From assembly GCA_015068705.1 (NCBI GenBank), contig SVJZ01000002.1:112594-176593 (forward strand): a DNA stretch of 64,000 bases. Direction: 5' to 3'. This stretch comes from Oscillospiraceae bacterium (lineage in GTDB: Bacteria > Bacillota > Clostridia > UMGS1810). This document shows, piece after piece, positions 1 to 8,373 of the stretch (position 1 is its first letter; the number at the start of each line of letters is the position of its first letter). The notes beneath the pieces are model-generated. The model was not told the DNA's origin. It saw nothing but the letters and a program-made list of their open reading frames with translations, and did no database searches. The position numbers and the translations under genes are program-made.

Positions 1-579
1 TGCCACGGTAGACAAATACATGGATTCGGTATCAAATCCGCATTCGCCAAGCAAAGTATTGCCGGCTAGCGAAATACCAACCGCGTCTCCCGTTTCTTCA
101 TCTACATAAATCTGTTCCCGGCTCAATCCATATTGTTGGGCAATGCCGCTCATGTCTTCAAAAATTTCCTGATCGCCGTATTCATCCAAGGTGCTCGCAT
201 CGGTCAGATAAATCACACTTGCACCCTCTGCCAGAGCGAGCATCACCTGTTGCTGTGCCATCATGTCCTGCTCACTTTTGATTTGCTCAGGAAGGGTAAT
301 CACCTGCAAAAATGCATCCTGCTTTCCGTCGCCGTTGATGTCCGGCACCACTCCGGCATCCACCAACTTCGCTTCCACCGCTTCGGTCATATCAACTGTT
401 GCATGGGTGCTCAATATCGCTTTGAGCTGCACATCCGGTTCCACCCGTGTAGCGCAATCCCGCAGGGTTACCGCCAGTGCCAGAGCCACCAAAAGAATGA
501 CCAATACATGATATTTATAGTAATACCAAAAATTTTCCCACCTGCCTGCAGCGGTTTTTTCGCTTTGCTTCTTTTTCAT
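1..579 (-). CDS. Membrane-anchored protein, C-terminus cut by window edge
   Basis: An open frame starts with ATG at 579 and runs off the left edge without a stop, giving 193 residues. The protein opens with a lysine-rich cytoplasmic stretch (MKKKQSEK), then an aromatic patch (ENFWYYYKYH) and one hydrophobic helix at about residues 24-39 (VLVILLVALALAV). This predicts a signal-anchor with the rest outside the cell. At about residues 77-87 it has DINGDGKQD, a calcium-loop pattern like those in EF-hand and dockerin proteins, but only one copy is visible. I do not recognise the family. A terminator hairpin at 696-729 separates it from the gene upstream, so it is probably transcribed on its own. 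Confidence is high that it is coding and low for any function. Confidence 0.8.
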   Translation of the reverse strand, partial: MKKKQSEKTAAGRWENFWYYYKYHVLVILLVALALAVTLRDCATRVEPDVQLKAILSTHATVDMTEAVEAKLVDAGVVPDINGDGKQDAFLQVITLPEQIKSEQDMMAQQQVMLALAEGASVIYLTDASTLDEYGDQEIFEDMSGIAQQYGLSREQIYVDEETGDAVGISLAGNTLLGECGFDTESMYLSTVA

Positions 580-695
580 CTTTATCTCTCCGTTTCTTCA
601 TGGGCAAACCCATGCCATACGCCAAATTTCTCCTCATTTTACCCCATTATACTACACCCTTTTTCTGCCGTCAAGCCGTTACCAAAGAGGAATAC

Positions 696-729
696 AAAAA
701 AGGTTGCCCCAAAAAGGACAACCTTTTTT
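696..729. terminator. Bidirectional intrinsic terminator
   Basis: The arms AAAAAAGGTTG (696-706) and CAACCTTTTTT (719-729) pair perfectly around a 12-base loop. The run of T on one strand and A on the other makes it usable from both sides. It lies just downstream of the phosphoesterase/TIM-barrel gene, so it most likely ends the long carbohydrate operon. Confidence 0.8.
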
Positions 730-792
730 GTCATCTTTATCACCACAAAGGAGTTGATTTTCACCTCAGTGAAACAACCCCCTCACCATTTA

Positions 793-2418
793 TTATTGAT
801 TGCCAAAACACCGTGAAAAGGCACAAATACTGCGGTCAAAACTTTCACTGCCGCCCACTTCCAAAAACACCGGGACATGATTTAACATGCCTTCACCCCA
901 TGCATAAAAGAATGACACATACGAAATCAGCGGACCAAACCACTCCTCGATTGCCTGATGGTTTTTCAATCCACCCTCACTGCGGGGCACCACCTGATGG
1001 ATGTGATATGCAACCGTTTTATCACCCATCTGTTCATACCATCTGCTGATGGGATATCCCTCCGAAATGGACCCGTTGTTTCTCGCATGCCCCACATCCA
1101 GAGTATGCCCCACGCGGTTTTTCTTGCCGATTGCCCGGTTAATAGCATCCATCCAGGACAACACTTCTTCAGGATTACACCCAAAACCACGGCTTTCATC
1201 ATCTCGTTCGTCCGGCTCCATATGTAGATTTTCAATACCGATTTTTACCTCATCGCCCATCATTCCCACTACATCGGTATATAACTTTAAAAACTCCTTC
1301 CATGCCGCACCGTCCCGGGTCATATCTGCTTTTTTTACACGCGGCGGATGCATGGTAAGTCCCTGCGTCCCCACCATTTTGGCGTATTCTGCCGCTTGAT
1401 ACCAGGTTTGCATTCCCACTAACGCGCCATTATTCCAGCGTACATTGGGCATGTGTACCGAAAGATATCTTCCCCCTTGTCGTCTCCACAAATCAATCTT
1501 GGGCAAAAGAGACAAATCAGGCGTCCAATCTGCACCATTGCAACGCAATTCGATGTATGGCACACCATGTTCTGTGGCATAGCTCACATCCGCATGATTG
1601 TCTACGCAGGAAATTCCAAAATGCGCACGCACATCCAAAATCATTTGGACCGGCAGTGTAATCAGCTTTTCCTCAAGCCAAATATCAGATCGACTCGCAC
1701 GGAAAGGCACATCCAATTCTTCCTTGTCAAGACGGATGGAAGAGCAATCGTTTGCGTGTTCCACATGTTCCATTACAGCAACATCCTCAAAAGCTCCCAT
1801 ACGCACCATTGCAGATGAACCGGCGGTTTCATCCATATTCAGATAGGTGATACACGGGAAATTACCGATGGATTTATCCGGATCAAGTGCGCGCAATCCA
1901 AACACTCTTGACTTTCCAAGCTGATAGTCAAATCGCTTGTGCGCATGCGCATGAATGATGGTGAGCGCCTTCTGGTGTGCTACTCCCTCCAAATATGTGC
2001 GGCATTCCTCAAAAAATCCGTGAAATGCGTGGTGTAACAATAAAATGTCGCCATCATGCAAGCGGGAAATTCGTTCTCTGTCATGGGGGATAATTTGGGC
2101 AAACGGGGTGTTGATTCCCATCAGTTTTCTACCGCAAATCTCCAGTTCCAAATCCTCTGAAACCCGCATGAAATCATGGGTTGTGGCATTGTCTCGGACA
2201 TCGGAATTTCCCAGAAGAAGATGGAAATGAAAGTCCTGCATCAGGGTCTGCAGAAGCGAAAGTGCTTTGGGCTGACCATAAGAAGTGCTATCGCCAAGGC
2301 ATATCACCGTGTCGATACCGTCCAAACGCAGTATTTGTGCGGCTTTGGACAGAAATGCATATTGGGGTGAATGGGGATTTTCGGGCAGGTGCATATCGCA
2401 AATCAGTGCGATTTTCAT
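793..2418 (-). CDS. Metallophosphoesterase fused to a TIM-barrel sugar isomerase-like domain
   Basis: This 541-residue protein joins two domains. Residues 1 to about 230 are a calcineurin-like metallophosphoesterase, with D8-M-H10, G42-D43, G70-N71-S-D, H129-H130 and the HAHAH string at 156-160 as metal-site motifs. Residues from about 265 to the end resemble the xylose-isomerase-like TIM barrel (AP endonuclease 2 superfamily), with GIENLHMEP and HTLDVGHAR as likely metal-binding strands. The first half suggests phosphoester hydrolysis and the second half sugar isomerisation or epimerisation. No signal peptide is seen, so it is cytoplasmic. ATG at 2418 follows AAAGGAG at a spacing of about 10. 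It is the last gene of the carbohydrate operon, after an 11-bp repeat tract. The substrate is unknown. Confidence 0.85.
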   Translation of the reverse strand: MKIALICDMHLPENPHSPQYAFLSKAAQILRLDGIDTVICLGDSTSYGQPKALSLLQTLMQDFHFHLLLGNSDVRDNATTHDFMRVSEDLELEICGRKLMGINTPFAQIIPHDRERISRLHDGDILLLHHAFHGFFEECRTYLEGVAHQKALTIIHAHAHKRFDYQLGKSRVFGLRALDPDKSIGNFPCITYLNMDETAGSSAMVRMGAFEDVAVMEHVEHANDCSSIRLDKEELDVPFRASRSDIWLEEKLITLPVQMILDVRAHFGISCVDNHADVSYATEHGVPYIELRCNGADWTPDLSLLPKIDLWRRQGGRYLSVHMPNVRWNNGALVGMQTWYQAAEYAKMVGTQGLTMHPPRVKKADMTRDGAAWKEFLKLYTDVVGMMGDEVKIGIENLHMEPDERDDESRGFGCNPEEVLSWMDAINRAIGKKNRVGHTLDVGHARNNGSISEGYPISRWYEQMGDKTVAYHIHQVVPRSEGGLKNHQAIEEWFGPLISYVSFFYAWGEGMLNHVPVFLEVGGSESFDRSICAFSRCFGNQ

Positions 2419-2475
2419 GATTTTTTGGCTCCTTTAAGGTGTGATTTTTTTGACCGGAAAACGACTGCTTTCCGG

Positions 2476-2547
2476 TGTGATTTTGGTGTGGTTTTGGTGT
2501 GGTTTTGATGTGATTTTGATGTGGTTTTAACGTGATTTTGGTGTGAT
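2476..2547. repeat. 11-bp tandem repeat tract, about 6.5 copies
   Basis: Six units of an 11-bp sequence (consensus TGTGRTTTTGR) follow head to tail, starting at 2476, 2487, 2498, 2509, 2520 and 2531. A partial unit closes the tract at 2547. It fills the gap between the MBL-fold gene (stop at 2555) and the next start at 2418. An inverted repeat CCGGAAA/TTTCCGG sits at its downstream edge at about 2454-2475. No protein is encoded here. Confidence 0.85.
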
Positions 2548-2554
2548 GGAACCG

Positions 2555-3325
2555 TCAAAGTGTTGCCGTCATACCATCCTCACAGATCATTGCATGACCC
2601 GAAAATTTTTCCTGTACTTTTTTTATGGATTGCTCGGGATAATTTAAAATTTCTCTGCCGCTATGAATGAAAAAGGTTTTGCCAATCTGTTTTCCGGAAA
2701 TATATTCATGTGCGGTATCAATGCCAAAGTGACCGGTTTCTGTAATCAGCGCATGGCATCCGTCGCCAATCGCCTCATCCAGTTCACTATAGGAGGCTAT
2801 ATCACCCGAATAGACCACACGTTTTCCCTCACACTCCATTTTATAGGTAAAGGAATACGCCGTGGGGTCGGAAGGGCCGATATGCCCGTTTGCATAGGCG
2901 GTGACCTTCATGGTACCATCGTCAAACAGCACCCCGTCCTGTACCCGATGTGCGTGGATTTGGTAATCGGTTTTTTGTCCCACATCGGTGTGCTGCAAAA
3001 ATTTCCAGAATCCATCCCACGCATCCATATTGGGCATATACAATTCCACATCTCCGTGAACGGGTTTTTTATTGTACAGATAACGCAGTTTTCGGATGTT
3101 AAAGAGCAGGTTGCCCAATCCGCCCACATGGTCTGTATGGGTGTGGGAAATGATGATTTTGTCCACCAAAAGCAAATCCAAGCCCATATTATGCGCGGTA
3201 TACGAGCACCCCTCCCCTGCATCAAACCAATACAGGTGTCCCGCACTCTCTATCACAAATGAGGTGTGTTTACGATTTGGCATGGGTTCGGTTCCGGCAC
3301 AGGTACCTAAAAAATAAATATTCAT
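2555..3325 (-). CDS. Metallo-beta-lactamase-fold hydrolase, RNase Z-like
   Basis: This 256-residue cytoplasmic enzyme has the MBL-fold signature SHTHTDHVGG at about residues 60-69. The GTCAGTEP motif near the N-terminus is typical of the RNase Z/ElaC-like branch. Later metal ligands are visible as SGD (VVYSGDIASY), TETGHFG and a C-terminal FIHSGRE. I start it at the ATG at 3325, not further upstream, because GGAGAAGAG precedes it and it overlaps the preceding gene's stop as ATGA, which is translational coupling. Within a carbohydrate operon it may act on a phosphodiester or lactone sugar intermediate rather than tRNA. That role is inferred from context only. Confidence 0.8.
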   Translation of the reverse strand: MNIYFLGTCAGTEPMPNRKHTSFVIESAGHLYWFDAGEGCSYTAHNMGLDLLLVDKIIISHTHTDHVGGLGNLLFNIRKLRYLYNKKPVHGDVELYMPNMDAWDGFWKFLQHTDVGQKTDYQIHAHRVQDGVLFDDGTMKVTAYANGHIGPSDPTAYSFTYKMECEGKRVVYSGDIASYSELDEAIGDGCHALITETGHFGIDTAHEYISGKQIGKTFFIHSGREILNYPEQSIKKVQEKFSGHAMICEDGMTATL

Positions 3326-4191
3326 ATTCTCTTCTCCTTTTGGATTTTTTCCATCATACACCGTCCGATTTTTTCGGCAAACTCCAATGCAGGCGCAAGC
3401 AGTGCATCATCTGCCTTACGAAGATAGCCCAGTATCTCAAAGGTAAAATCGCCCCGATAGCCGATTTTGCCAAGTGCGGCAGTGATGGCATCCCAGTTCA
3501 TCCCGCCTGCATAGGGAAAAAGGTGCTGATCGGACAGATAGTCATTATCATGAATATGAAGTGCCTGCAAGATATCTGCATCCATTGCCGAAATCATGTC
3601 CTCCGGCTCATATCCGGTAAGAGAGGCATGGCCGGTATCCACGCAGATATTAAACCAATCCGACCCAAGCCCCCTCACAAATTCTATGTGTTCCCGGGGA
3701 GAGCCAAGTGCAGCGGTGTAGGTATCATTCGCATGATGAATATAGAGATTTTCCACCGAAATATGAACACCAAACTGCTCACAATAGGGCAGGAAACTTT
3801 TGTAAAATGCGGTGTTGAACCCGAACAAATCCACATGAGGCGGACAGTTGTTCTTTACCGCATGGATAATCAGATTTTTGGCGCCAAGAATGGACGCAAC
3901 TTCAATGGAACGCACCAAACGAAGGTAGTTTCGGTTTGACAGTTCCAAAGTGTCTTCAAAGGTAAAATCATAGGGTGCGTGTGCCTGATTGCACGGGATA
4001 CCGATACCATCGGCAATGCGGCGTACCTGTGCCGCGCGGGTGCGGTAATCCCCCTCCAACAAATCCCTCTCGGGCGGGGCATCGCACAGGGTAAAATCAA
4101 ATGCATCAAACCCTGCCTCCTTAATCATGTGCAGGGCGGTTTCTACCGGAAACCGTTCTAAAAAAGGATAGGTGTCTACCGAAAGTAACAA
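3322..4191 (-). CDS. Sugar phosphate isomerase/epimerase, xylose isomerase-like TIM barrel
   Basis: This 289-residue protein has the conserved metal-site order of the xylose-isomerase-like TIM barrel: HISVENLYIHH, then CVDTGHAS, then ALHIHDND, then FTFEILG near the end. Family members isomerise or epimerise sugars and inositols using a divalent metal. The start is TTG at 4191, seven bases after GGGGGG. It is preceded by the solute-binding lipoprotein gene with a strong hairpin between them. Its stop overlaps the start of the MBL-fold gene by four bases. It probably processes the sugar released by the upstream enzymes, but the exact substrate cannot be read. Confidence 0.85.
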   Translation of the reverse strand: MLLSVDTYPFLERFPVETALHMIKEAGFDAFDFTLCDAPPERDLLEGDYRTRAAQVRRIADGIGIPCNQAHAPYDFTFEDTLELSNRNYLRLVRSIEVASILGAKNLIIHAVKNNCPPHVDLFGFNTAFYKSFLPYCEQFGVHISVENLYIHHANDTYTAALGSPREHIEFVRGLGSDWFNICVDTGHASLTGYEPEDMISAMDADILQALHIHDNDYLSDQHLFPYAGGMNWDAITAALGKIGYRGDFTFEILGYLRKADDALLAPALEFAEKIGRCMMEKIQKEKRI

Positions 4192-4229
4192 CGAAATCCC
4201 CCCTTCTTATTCGCTTTGTCAAAGCAGTG

Positions 4230-4264
4230 CAGGCTATCCGCCCAGCATATAAGCGGATAGCCTG
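4230..4264. other. Perfect 12-bp-stem hairpin in intercistronic gap
   Basis: CAGGCTATCCGC (4230-4241) pairs without mismatch with GCGGATAGCCTG (4253-4264) around an 11-base loop. It follows the stop of the solute-binding protein gene. No U-run follows in the minus-strand transcript, so a simple intrinsic terminator is unlikely. A stabilising or processing hairpin that lets the binding protein accumulate above downstream genes is the usual reading. Confidence 0.7.
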
Positions 4265-4278
4265 ACAAATGTATGATA

Positions 4279-5892
4279 TTATTTTCTTGCCTGATAACGG
4301 TCGTATGCGTCCTGCATGATTTCCAGTGCACGGTCGATACCAATCTGCTTGATGGTAGCCTGGAACTCGGGGAATTTGGTGAGCGGCTCGGTGCCTGCAA
4401 TCATCTTGAAGAGCATCTCCTGCTTATAGGTTTCGGCAGAAGTCTTGATCTGTGCAAGCTCCTGACCCTCCTCTACCGAATACTGCAACTGGGGAATGAT
4501 GTGATCTGCCATATTGGTATTGCTCCAAACGCGGATGTTTTGCTTTTGTGCCTCAATATTGTAGAACTCATTCATATATGCCTCATGTCCGATTTTAGGC
4601 GCTCCTACAAAGCCACTTCCCGAGCACTGTCCAAGTGCCTGGCTGATGGACTGATTGCCGTTTTTCGCCGGATTGGTAATCAGCTCGGTGAGTTTGGGCA
4701 GACCATCCGAACCCATCACCCAATCACGGTCCTTTTTACCATACTGCATGAACAGCTGTCCGTCGGGAGTATATCCATAGTCAAGCAGTTTTGCAGCAAG
4801 CTCTACATTGGTGCAACCGGTGGTGATGACTGACATTGCCCCCTGGAATGAATTTTCCAGATGACCGAACTCGGGCTTTTCTCCCTTGTTGATTGCCGGA
4901 TAGGGCAGGGAAACGAACTCGGCATCGGGGTTCTTTTCGGCGATACCGGGAAGCCATACGCCCCAGGAACCACCGTTGTTTCCGGAAGCAACTGCAATCT
5001 CTCCGTTGAGCACACCTGCTGTGTACTGATCAAATTCCATAGCAGCAAACTCTTTATTGAGCAGACCGTCTTTATACCAACGGTTCATGGCTTCCACAAA
5101 ATCATAGTATTTTTCTTCCATGGGACCGTATTTTACCTTGCCGTTATCCACATAGAATGCGGAACCAACACCAAAGCCTCCTACAATGTTGTTGGTGGTA
5201 TTTGCCCAGTTTGCAAGGTCTACATGGATGGGAATGGGAATATTGAGCTGATCTTTGAAGGCACGCAGTGCGGTTTCCAACTCGGCTACCGTTTCGGGCA
5301 CGGGCAGACCCACCTTGTCCAGATAGTCCTTACGGATCATCATGCCGCTATATACGGATGAGGTGTTTGCCGATGCATTGGGGAAACCGGGAATCCAGCC
5401 CTCGTCGGTGATGAGGGATTTTTTCCATACCGGATCGGAGCCCAGCACTGCTTGGAGTGCGGGTGCACCGCCGTTTTCCAGAATGCTGTTTAGGGGAAGG
5501 GCAATCTTATCCATCACTGCACCTGCCGAGCCGCCATTTGCATAGTTACTCCAGTTAAAACTCATGATGTCGGGCAGATCTCCCGAAGCAAGCACGATAT
5601 TAAACTGGGTAGTTTCCTGATCCTGCGGCGGATGGATGAATTTTACATTTATGCCGGTAGCGCGTTTGAGTTCCTCGGCAAAGGGAGTGTCGCCCAGGTT
5701 GCCGTATTTGGAGGATACATGAGTGAAAATGGGACACCACCACTCAAGGGTTTCCTCGCTCTGCACCGGATAGCCGTCCGGCATGGTTTTTTCGAATTCA
5801 TACCCGATGTCGCCGACCTGATTGCCGCCGCAACCGCACAGCAGCATAACACATGCCAGCAAAATCAAACCAACACTTTTCCAATTCTTCAT
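4279..5892 (-). CDS. Extracellular solute-binding lipoprotein (LipO/YtcQ type)
   Basis: This 537-residue exported protein has a short signal peptide ending in the lipobox LLCGC at about residues 17-21, so it is predicted to be lipid-anchored. The body matches the large family 1-like sugar-binding proteins of the LipO/YtcQ group. Visible signs are NVKFIHPPQDQE, GDLPDIMSFNW, RKDYLDKVGLPVPETVAEL and NGEIAVASGNNGG, with length near the usual 500-550. Such proteins normally serve ABC importers built from two LplB/YtcP-type permeases. No permease lies in this window, so it is an orphan or uses partners elsewhere. Start ATG at 5892 follows AAAGGAG. It sits directly after the beta-mannosidase gene. 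Confidence 0.93.
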   Translation of the reverse strand: MKNWKSVGLILLACVMLLCGCGGNQVGDIGYEFEKTMPDGYPVQSEETLEWWCPIFTHVSSKYGNLGDTPFAEELKRATGINVKFIHPPQDQETTQFNIVLASGDLPDIMSFNWSNYANGGSAGAVMDKIALPLNSILENGGAPALQAVLGSDPVWKKSLITDEGWIPGFPNASANTSSVYSGMMIRKDYLDKVGLPVPETVAELETALRAFKDQLNIPIPIHVDLANWANTTNNIVGGFGVGSAFYVDNGKVKYGPMEEKYYDFVEAMNRWYKDGLLNKEFAAMEFDQYTAGVLNGEIAVASGNNGGSWGVWLPGIAEKNPDAEFVSLPYPAINKGEKPEFGHLENSFQGAMSVITTGCTNVELAAKLLDYGYTPDGQLFMQYGKKDRDWVMGSDGLPKLTELITNPAKNGNQSISQALGQCSGSGFVGAPKIGHEAYMNEFYNIEAQKQNIRVWSNTNMADHIIPQLQYSVEEGQELAQIKTSAETYKQEMLFKMIAGTEPLTKFPEFQATIKQIGIDRALEIMQDAYDRYQARK

Positions 5893-5949
5893 ACTTTTTC
5901 GCTCCTTTTATAAAAATTTTAATGCAAACAAAGGTTAAGCTTCCGCCAT

Positions 5950-8349
5950 TTAGCGGATATCCCACACACTGCGCAGTTTCAGTGCCGCGCGCAAGGTTTT
6001 TTCATCCTTGTCGGTTTGGGCAGATACCGTGCGAGTGGTATCGGTGAGATCAAAGTAGTTATCGCAGAAGAGTAAATCGAACTCTGCAAAATCCAGCTCC
6101 ACTCCAAATGCCGGACAATCTGTTCCAATGGTGAAATATGCCACGTCCCCCTCTTTTTTCACAGTTGCCAAGAAGGTGGGCTTTTCAAACCGGAACTCTT
6201 TTGGTTTTACAAAAAGCAAGGTCTGACGGGAAATTACCTCTCCCTTTTTATCGATAAGGGTTGCCTCTACAAACCGCTCGGTTTCAAAGCCGGATAGGTA
6301 TCCGGACAAATCCGCCTCGCACACATCGGTTGCCCCAAGGCGAGGTGCCGAAACGGGCATATCATCCGAGAAGATGACATGACCCTTTGCATCCAAAATA
6401 CGATAGTGTATATCCCCTGAAAAATCCATCCTGCTCTCATTAGAAACATTAAATAGTACATCTGTTCCTTTATTATCAAGCGAAAGCAGCACGGGTGCAT
6501 AAAAGCGTTTTGCCGCGTAATGCCCTGCTTTCCACCTGCCAAAGTAATCAATGGTGGACCAGGATGTGGAGGGCCAACTATCGTTGAACTGCCAGTAGAG
6601 AGTACCGGTACACCGTTCACGGTTCCGGCGCATATGCTCCACTGCACATTTCAAAGTGCTCGCCTGCACCAATTGGGTGGAATAGACCAGAGTGGCAAAA
6701 TCCGACGAATAAAGATGATCCATCAGGTTATAAAACAACATCCGATTTGTACCACCCGGACAGGTTTGGTGTGCGCTCATCCCGGGCGAGCAGGCATTGA
6801 TGGAATCGCCGCCTGAAATGTATTGTGCGGTTTTAATGTTGGCAAACGAATTCATGCCAAACTCAGACAAAAACCGGAAATGCTTTTTCTTGTAGTCCTC
6901 ATACGGCTCCAGATTAAAGTATACACCCCAATAATGGGAATCACCGCAATCGATATTGCCGGGGTCATCAAAACCGCCGCCCGAGGTGGGCGAGGACGGA
7001 AGATAAAAGGTTTCGGGAGCATATTTTTCGCAAATGTCGGGCAAGAGACGTTCATAGAGGCGAACATAGTCGGTGACCATGAGCATATCCTTATCAAACC
7101 CAAACAACGGTGCAGAAATCTCCATCTCATTATTTCCGCAAAAAAGCCCCAGCGATGCATGATGGCGCAGGCGCTCTGCCTGCTCGATTGCCTCGGCAAC
7201 AATATTTGCCTCAAAAGGTGCTCTTAAATATGCCTGAATGCAACCAAACATAAAATCCTGCCATACGATAATTCCTGCGCGGTCGCAGTAATCATAAAAT
7301 TCGTCTGACGGATACAGACCGCCACCCCAGACACGGAGCATATTGAAATTTGCCGCCGCCGCATCGTCAATAAGAGATTTTGTCTTTTCCGGCGTAATGC
7401 CCCGCACCAGACTATCGGCAGGAATATAGTTTGCCCCCTTGGCAAAAATCTTTTCACCATTTACCACAAAGCAAAATTCCTTGCCATATTCATCCTTTCG
7501 AAACCGCAATTCAATGGTGCGAAGCCCAATGGTTTTTCGCATGGTATCGATTACCTTACCCTCGTGAATGATGGCAAAATCCAAATCATACAGAGGTTGA
7601 TCGCCCATTCCGTTGGGATACCACAGACGGGGGTTATCGATGACCACCGTGCAGGTGCCGTCTACCACCGGATAGGTTTTCCCCTCCACCGAAACGGTGC
7701 ATTGTACATCCTGCGTTCCCATCCATTCGGGAGTAATCTCCAACCGCACACTGCCATCTTCATGATACTGGCGGATGGAGGCGTTTTTCAGCCGTGCAAC
7801 CGACCAAGAGAGGAGTGTTACCTTGCCGTGGATCCCCATATCGGGCAGGGTGGGTGCCCAGTCCCATCCAAACATATAGGACGCTTTGCGGATGTGCGCC
7901 GCACCCGGAACAGTATCGGGATTGGTATAAACAGGATACCTCGCCTCCATCTCCCTGATATAGCGCAGGGGAGATTGAATTTTTACTGTGAGTCGATTGC
8001 TACCAGAAACCAGCAGTCCCGTCACGTCAAACTCGTATGTACGGTGCATATTGTCGGTCTGCGCGAGGAGCGCATCATTCAAATACACACTGCAAAGCGT
8101 GTCCAGCCCCTCAAAGCGCAAAACCTGCTTTTCCTGCGCCAGTTCATCTTCGCTCACCTCAAAGGTGGTGAAAAACTCGCTGTCCAATTCCGAAAGTGAC
8201 GTTGCCTCTTTACTGTTTGCCCCGATATAGGGATGATCAATCAGGTTATGGTCAATGAGGGTGCCATAGACCGAACAGGGAATCTGACATTCCAAACCGG
8301 TATGACCGTCAAAATTTAACTGCCATGTTTTGATTTCCTGAATATGCAT
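5950..8349 (-). CDS. Beta-mannosidase, glycoside hydrolase family 2
   Basis: This 799-residue protein is a GH2 enzyme that removes beta-linked mannose from non-reducing ends. The N-terminal jelly-roll and immunoglobulin-like domains take up about residues 1-290. The TIM barrel carries the beta-mannosidase hallmarks RVWGGGLYPSDEFYDYCD (339-356) and WQDFMFGC (363-370). The acid/base is E408 in GNNE and the nucleophile is E496 in SEFG. TLYWQFNDSWP follows. There is no signal peptide, so it acts inside the cell on imported oligosaccharides. The length is typical of the intracellular bacterial group. ATG at 8349 follows GGAG. It lies between a secreted polysaccharide lyase and a sugar-binding lipoprotein. 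Confidence 0.94.
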   Translation of the reverse strand: MHIQEIKTWQLNFDGHTGLECQIPCSVYGTLIDHNLIDHPYIGANSKEATSLSELDSEFFTTFEVSEDELAQEKQVLRFEGLDTLCSVYLNDALLAQTDNMHRTYEFDVTGLLVSGSNRLTVKIQSPLRYIREMEARYPVYTNPDTVPGAAHIRKASYMFGWDWAPTLPDMGIHGKVTLLSWSVARLKNASIRQYHEDGSVRLEITPEWMGTQDVQCTVSVEGKTYPVVDGTCTVVIDNPRLWYPNGMGDQPLYDLDFAIIHEGKVIDTMRKTIGLRTIELRFRKDEYGKEFCFVVNGEKIFAKGANYIPADSLVRGITPEKTKSLIDDAAAANFNMLRVWGGGLYPSDEFYDYCDRAGIIVWQDFMFGCIQAYLRAPFEANIVAEAIEQAERLRHHASLGLFCGNNEMEISAPLFGFDKDMLMVTDYVRLYERLLPDICEKYAPETFYLPSSPTSGGGFDDPGNIDCGDSHYWGVYFNLEPYEDYKKKHFRFLSEFGMNSFANIKTAQYISGGDSINACSPGMSAHQTCPGGTNRMLFYNLMDHLYSSDFATLVYSTQLVQASTLKCAVEHMRRNRERCTGTLYWQFNDSWPSTSWSTIDYFGRWKAGHYAAKRFYAPVLLSLDNKGTDVLFNVSNESRMDFSGDIHYRILDAKGHVIFSDDMPVSAPRLGATDVCEADLSGYLSGFETERFVEATLIDKKGEVISRQTLLFVKPKEFRFEKPTFLATVKKEGDVAYFTIGTDCPAFGVELDFAEFDLLFCDNYFDLTDTTRTVSAQTDKDEKTLRAALKLRSVWDIR

Positions 8350-8373
8350 GGTGTGTTCTCCTTTTCGGTGGTA

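Noticed and set aside
2454-2475. Inverted repeat CCGGAAA/TTTCCGG as a terminator
   Set aside because: The stem is only seven pairs and no run of T follows on either strand.
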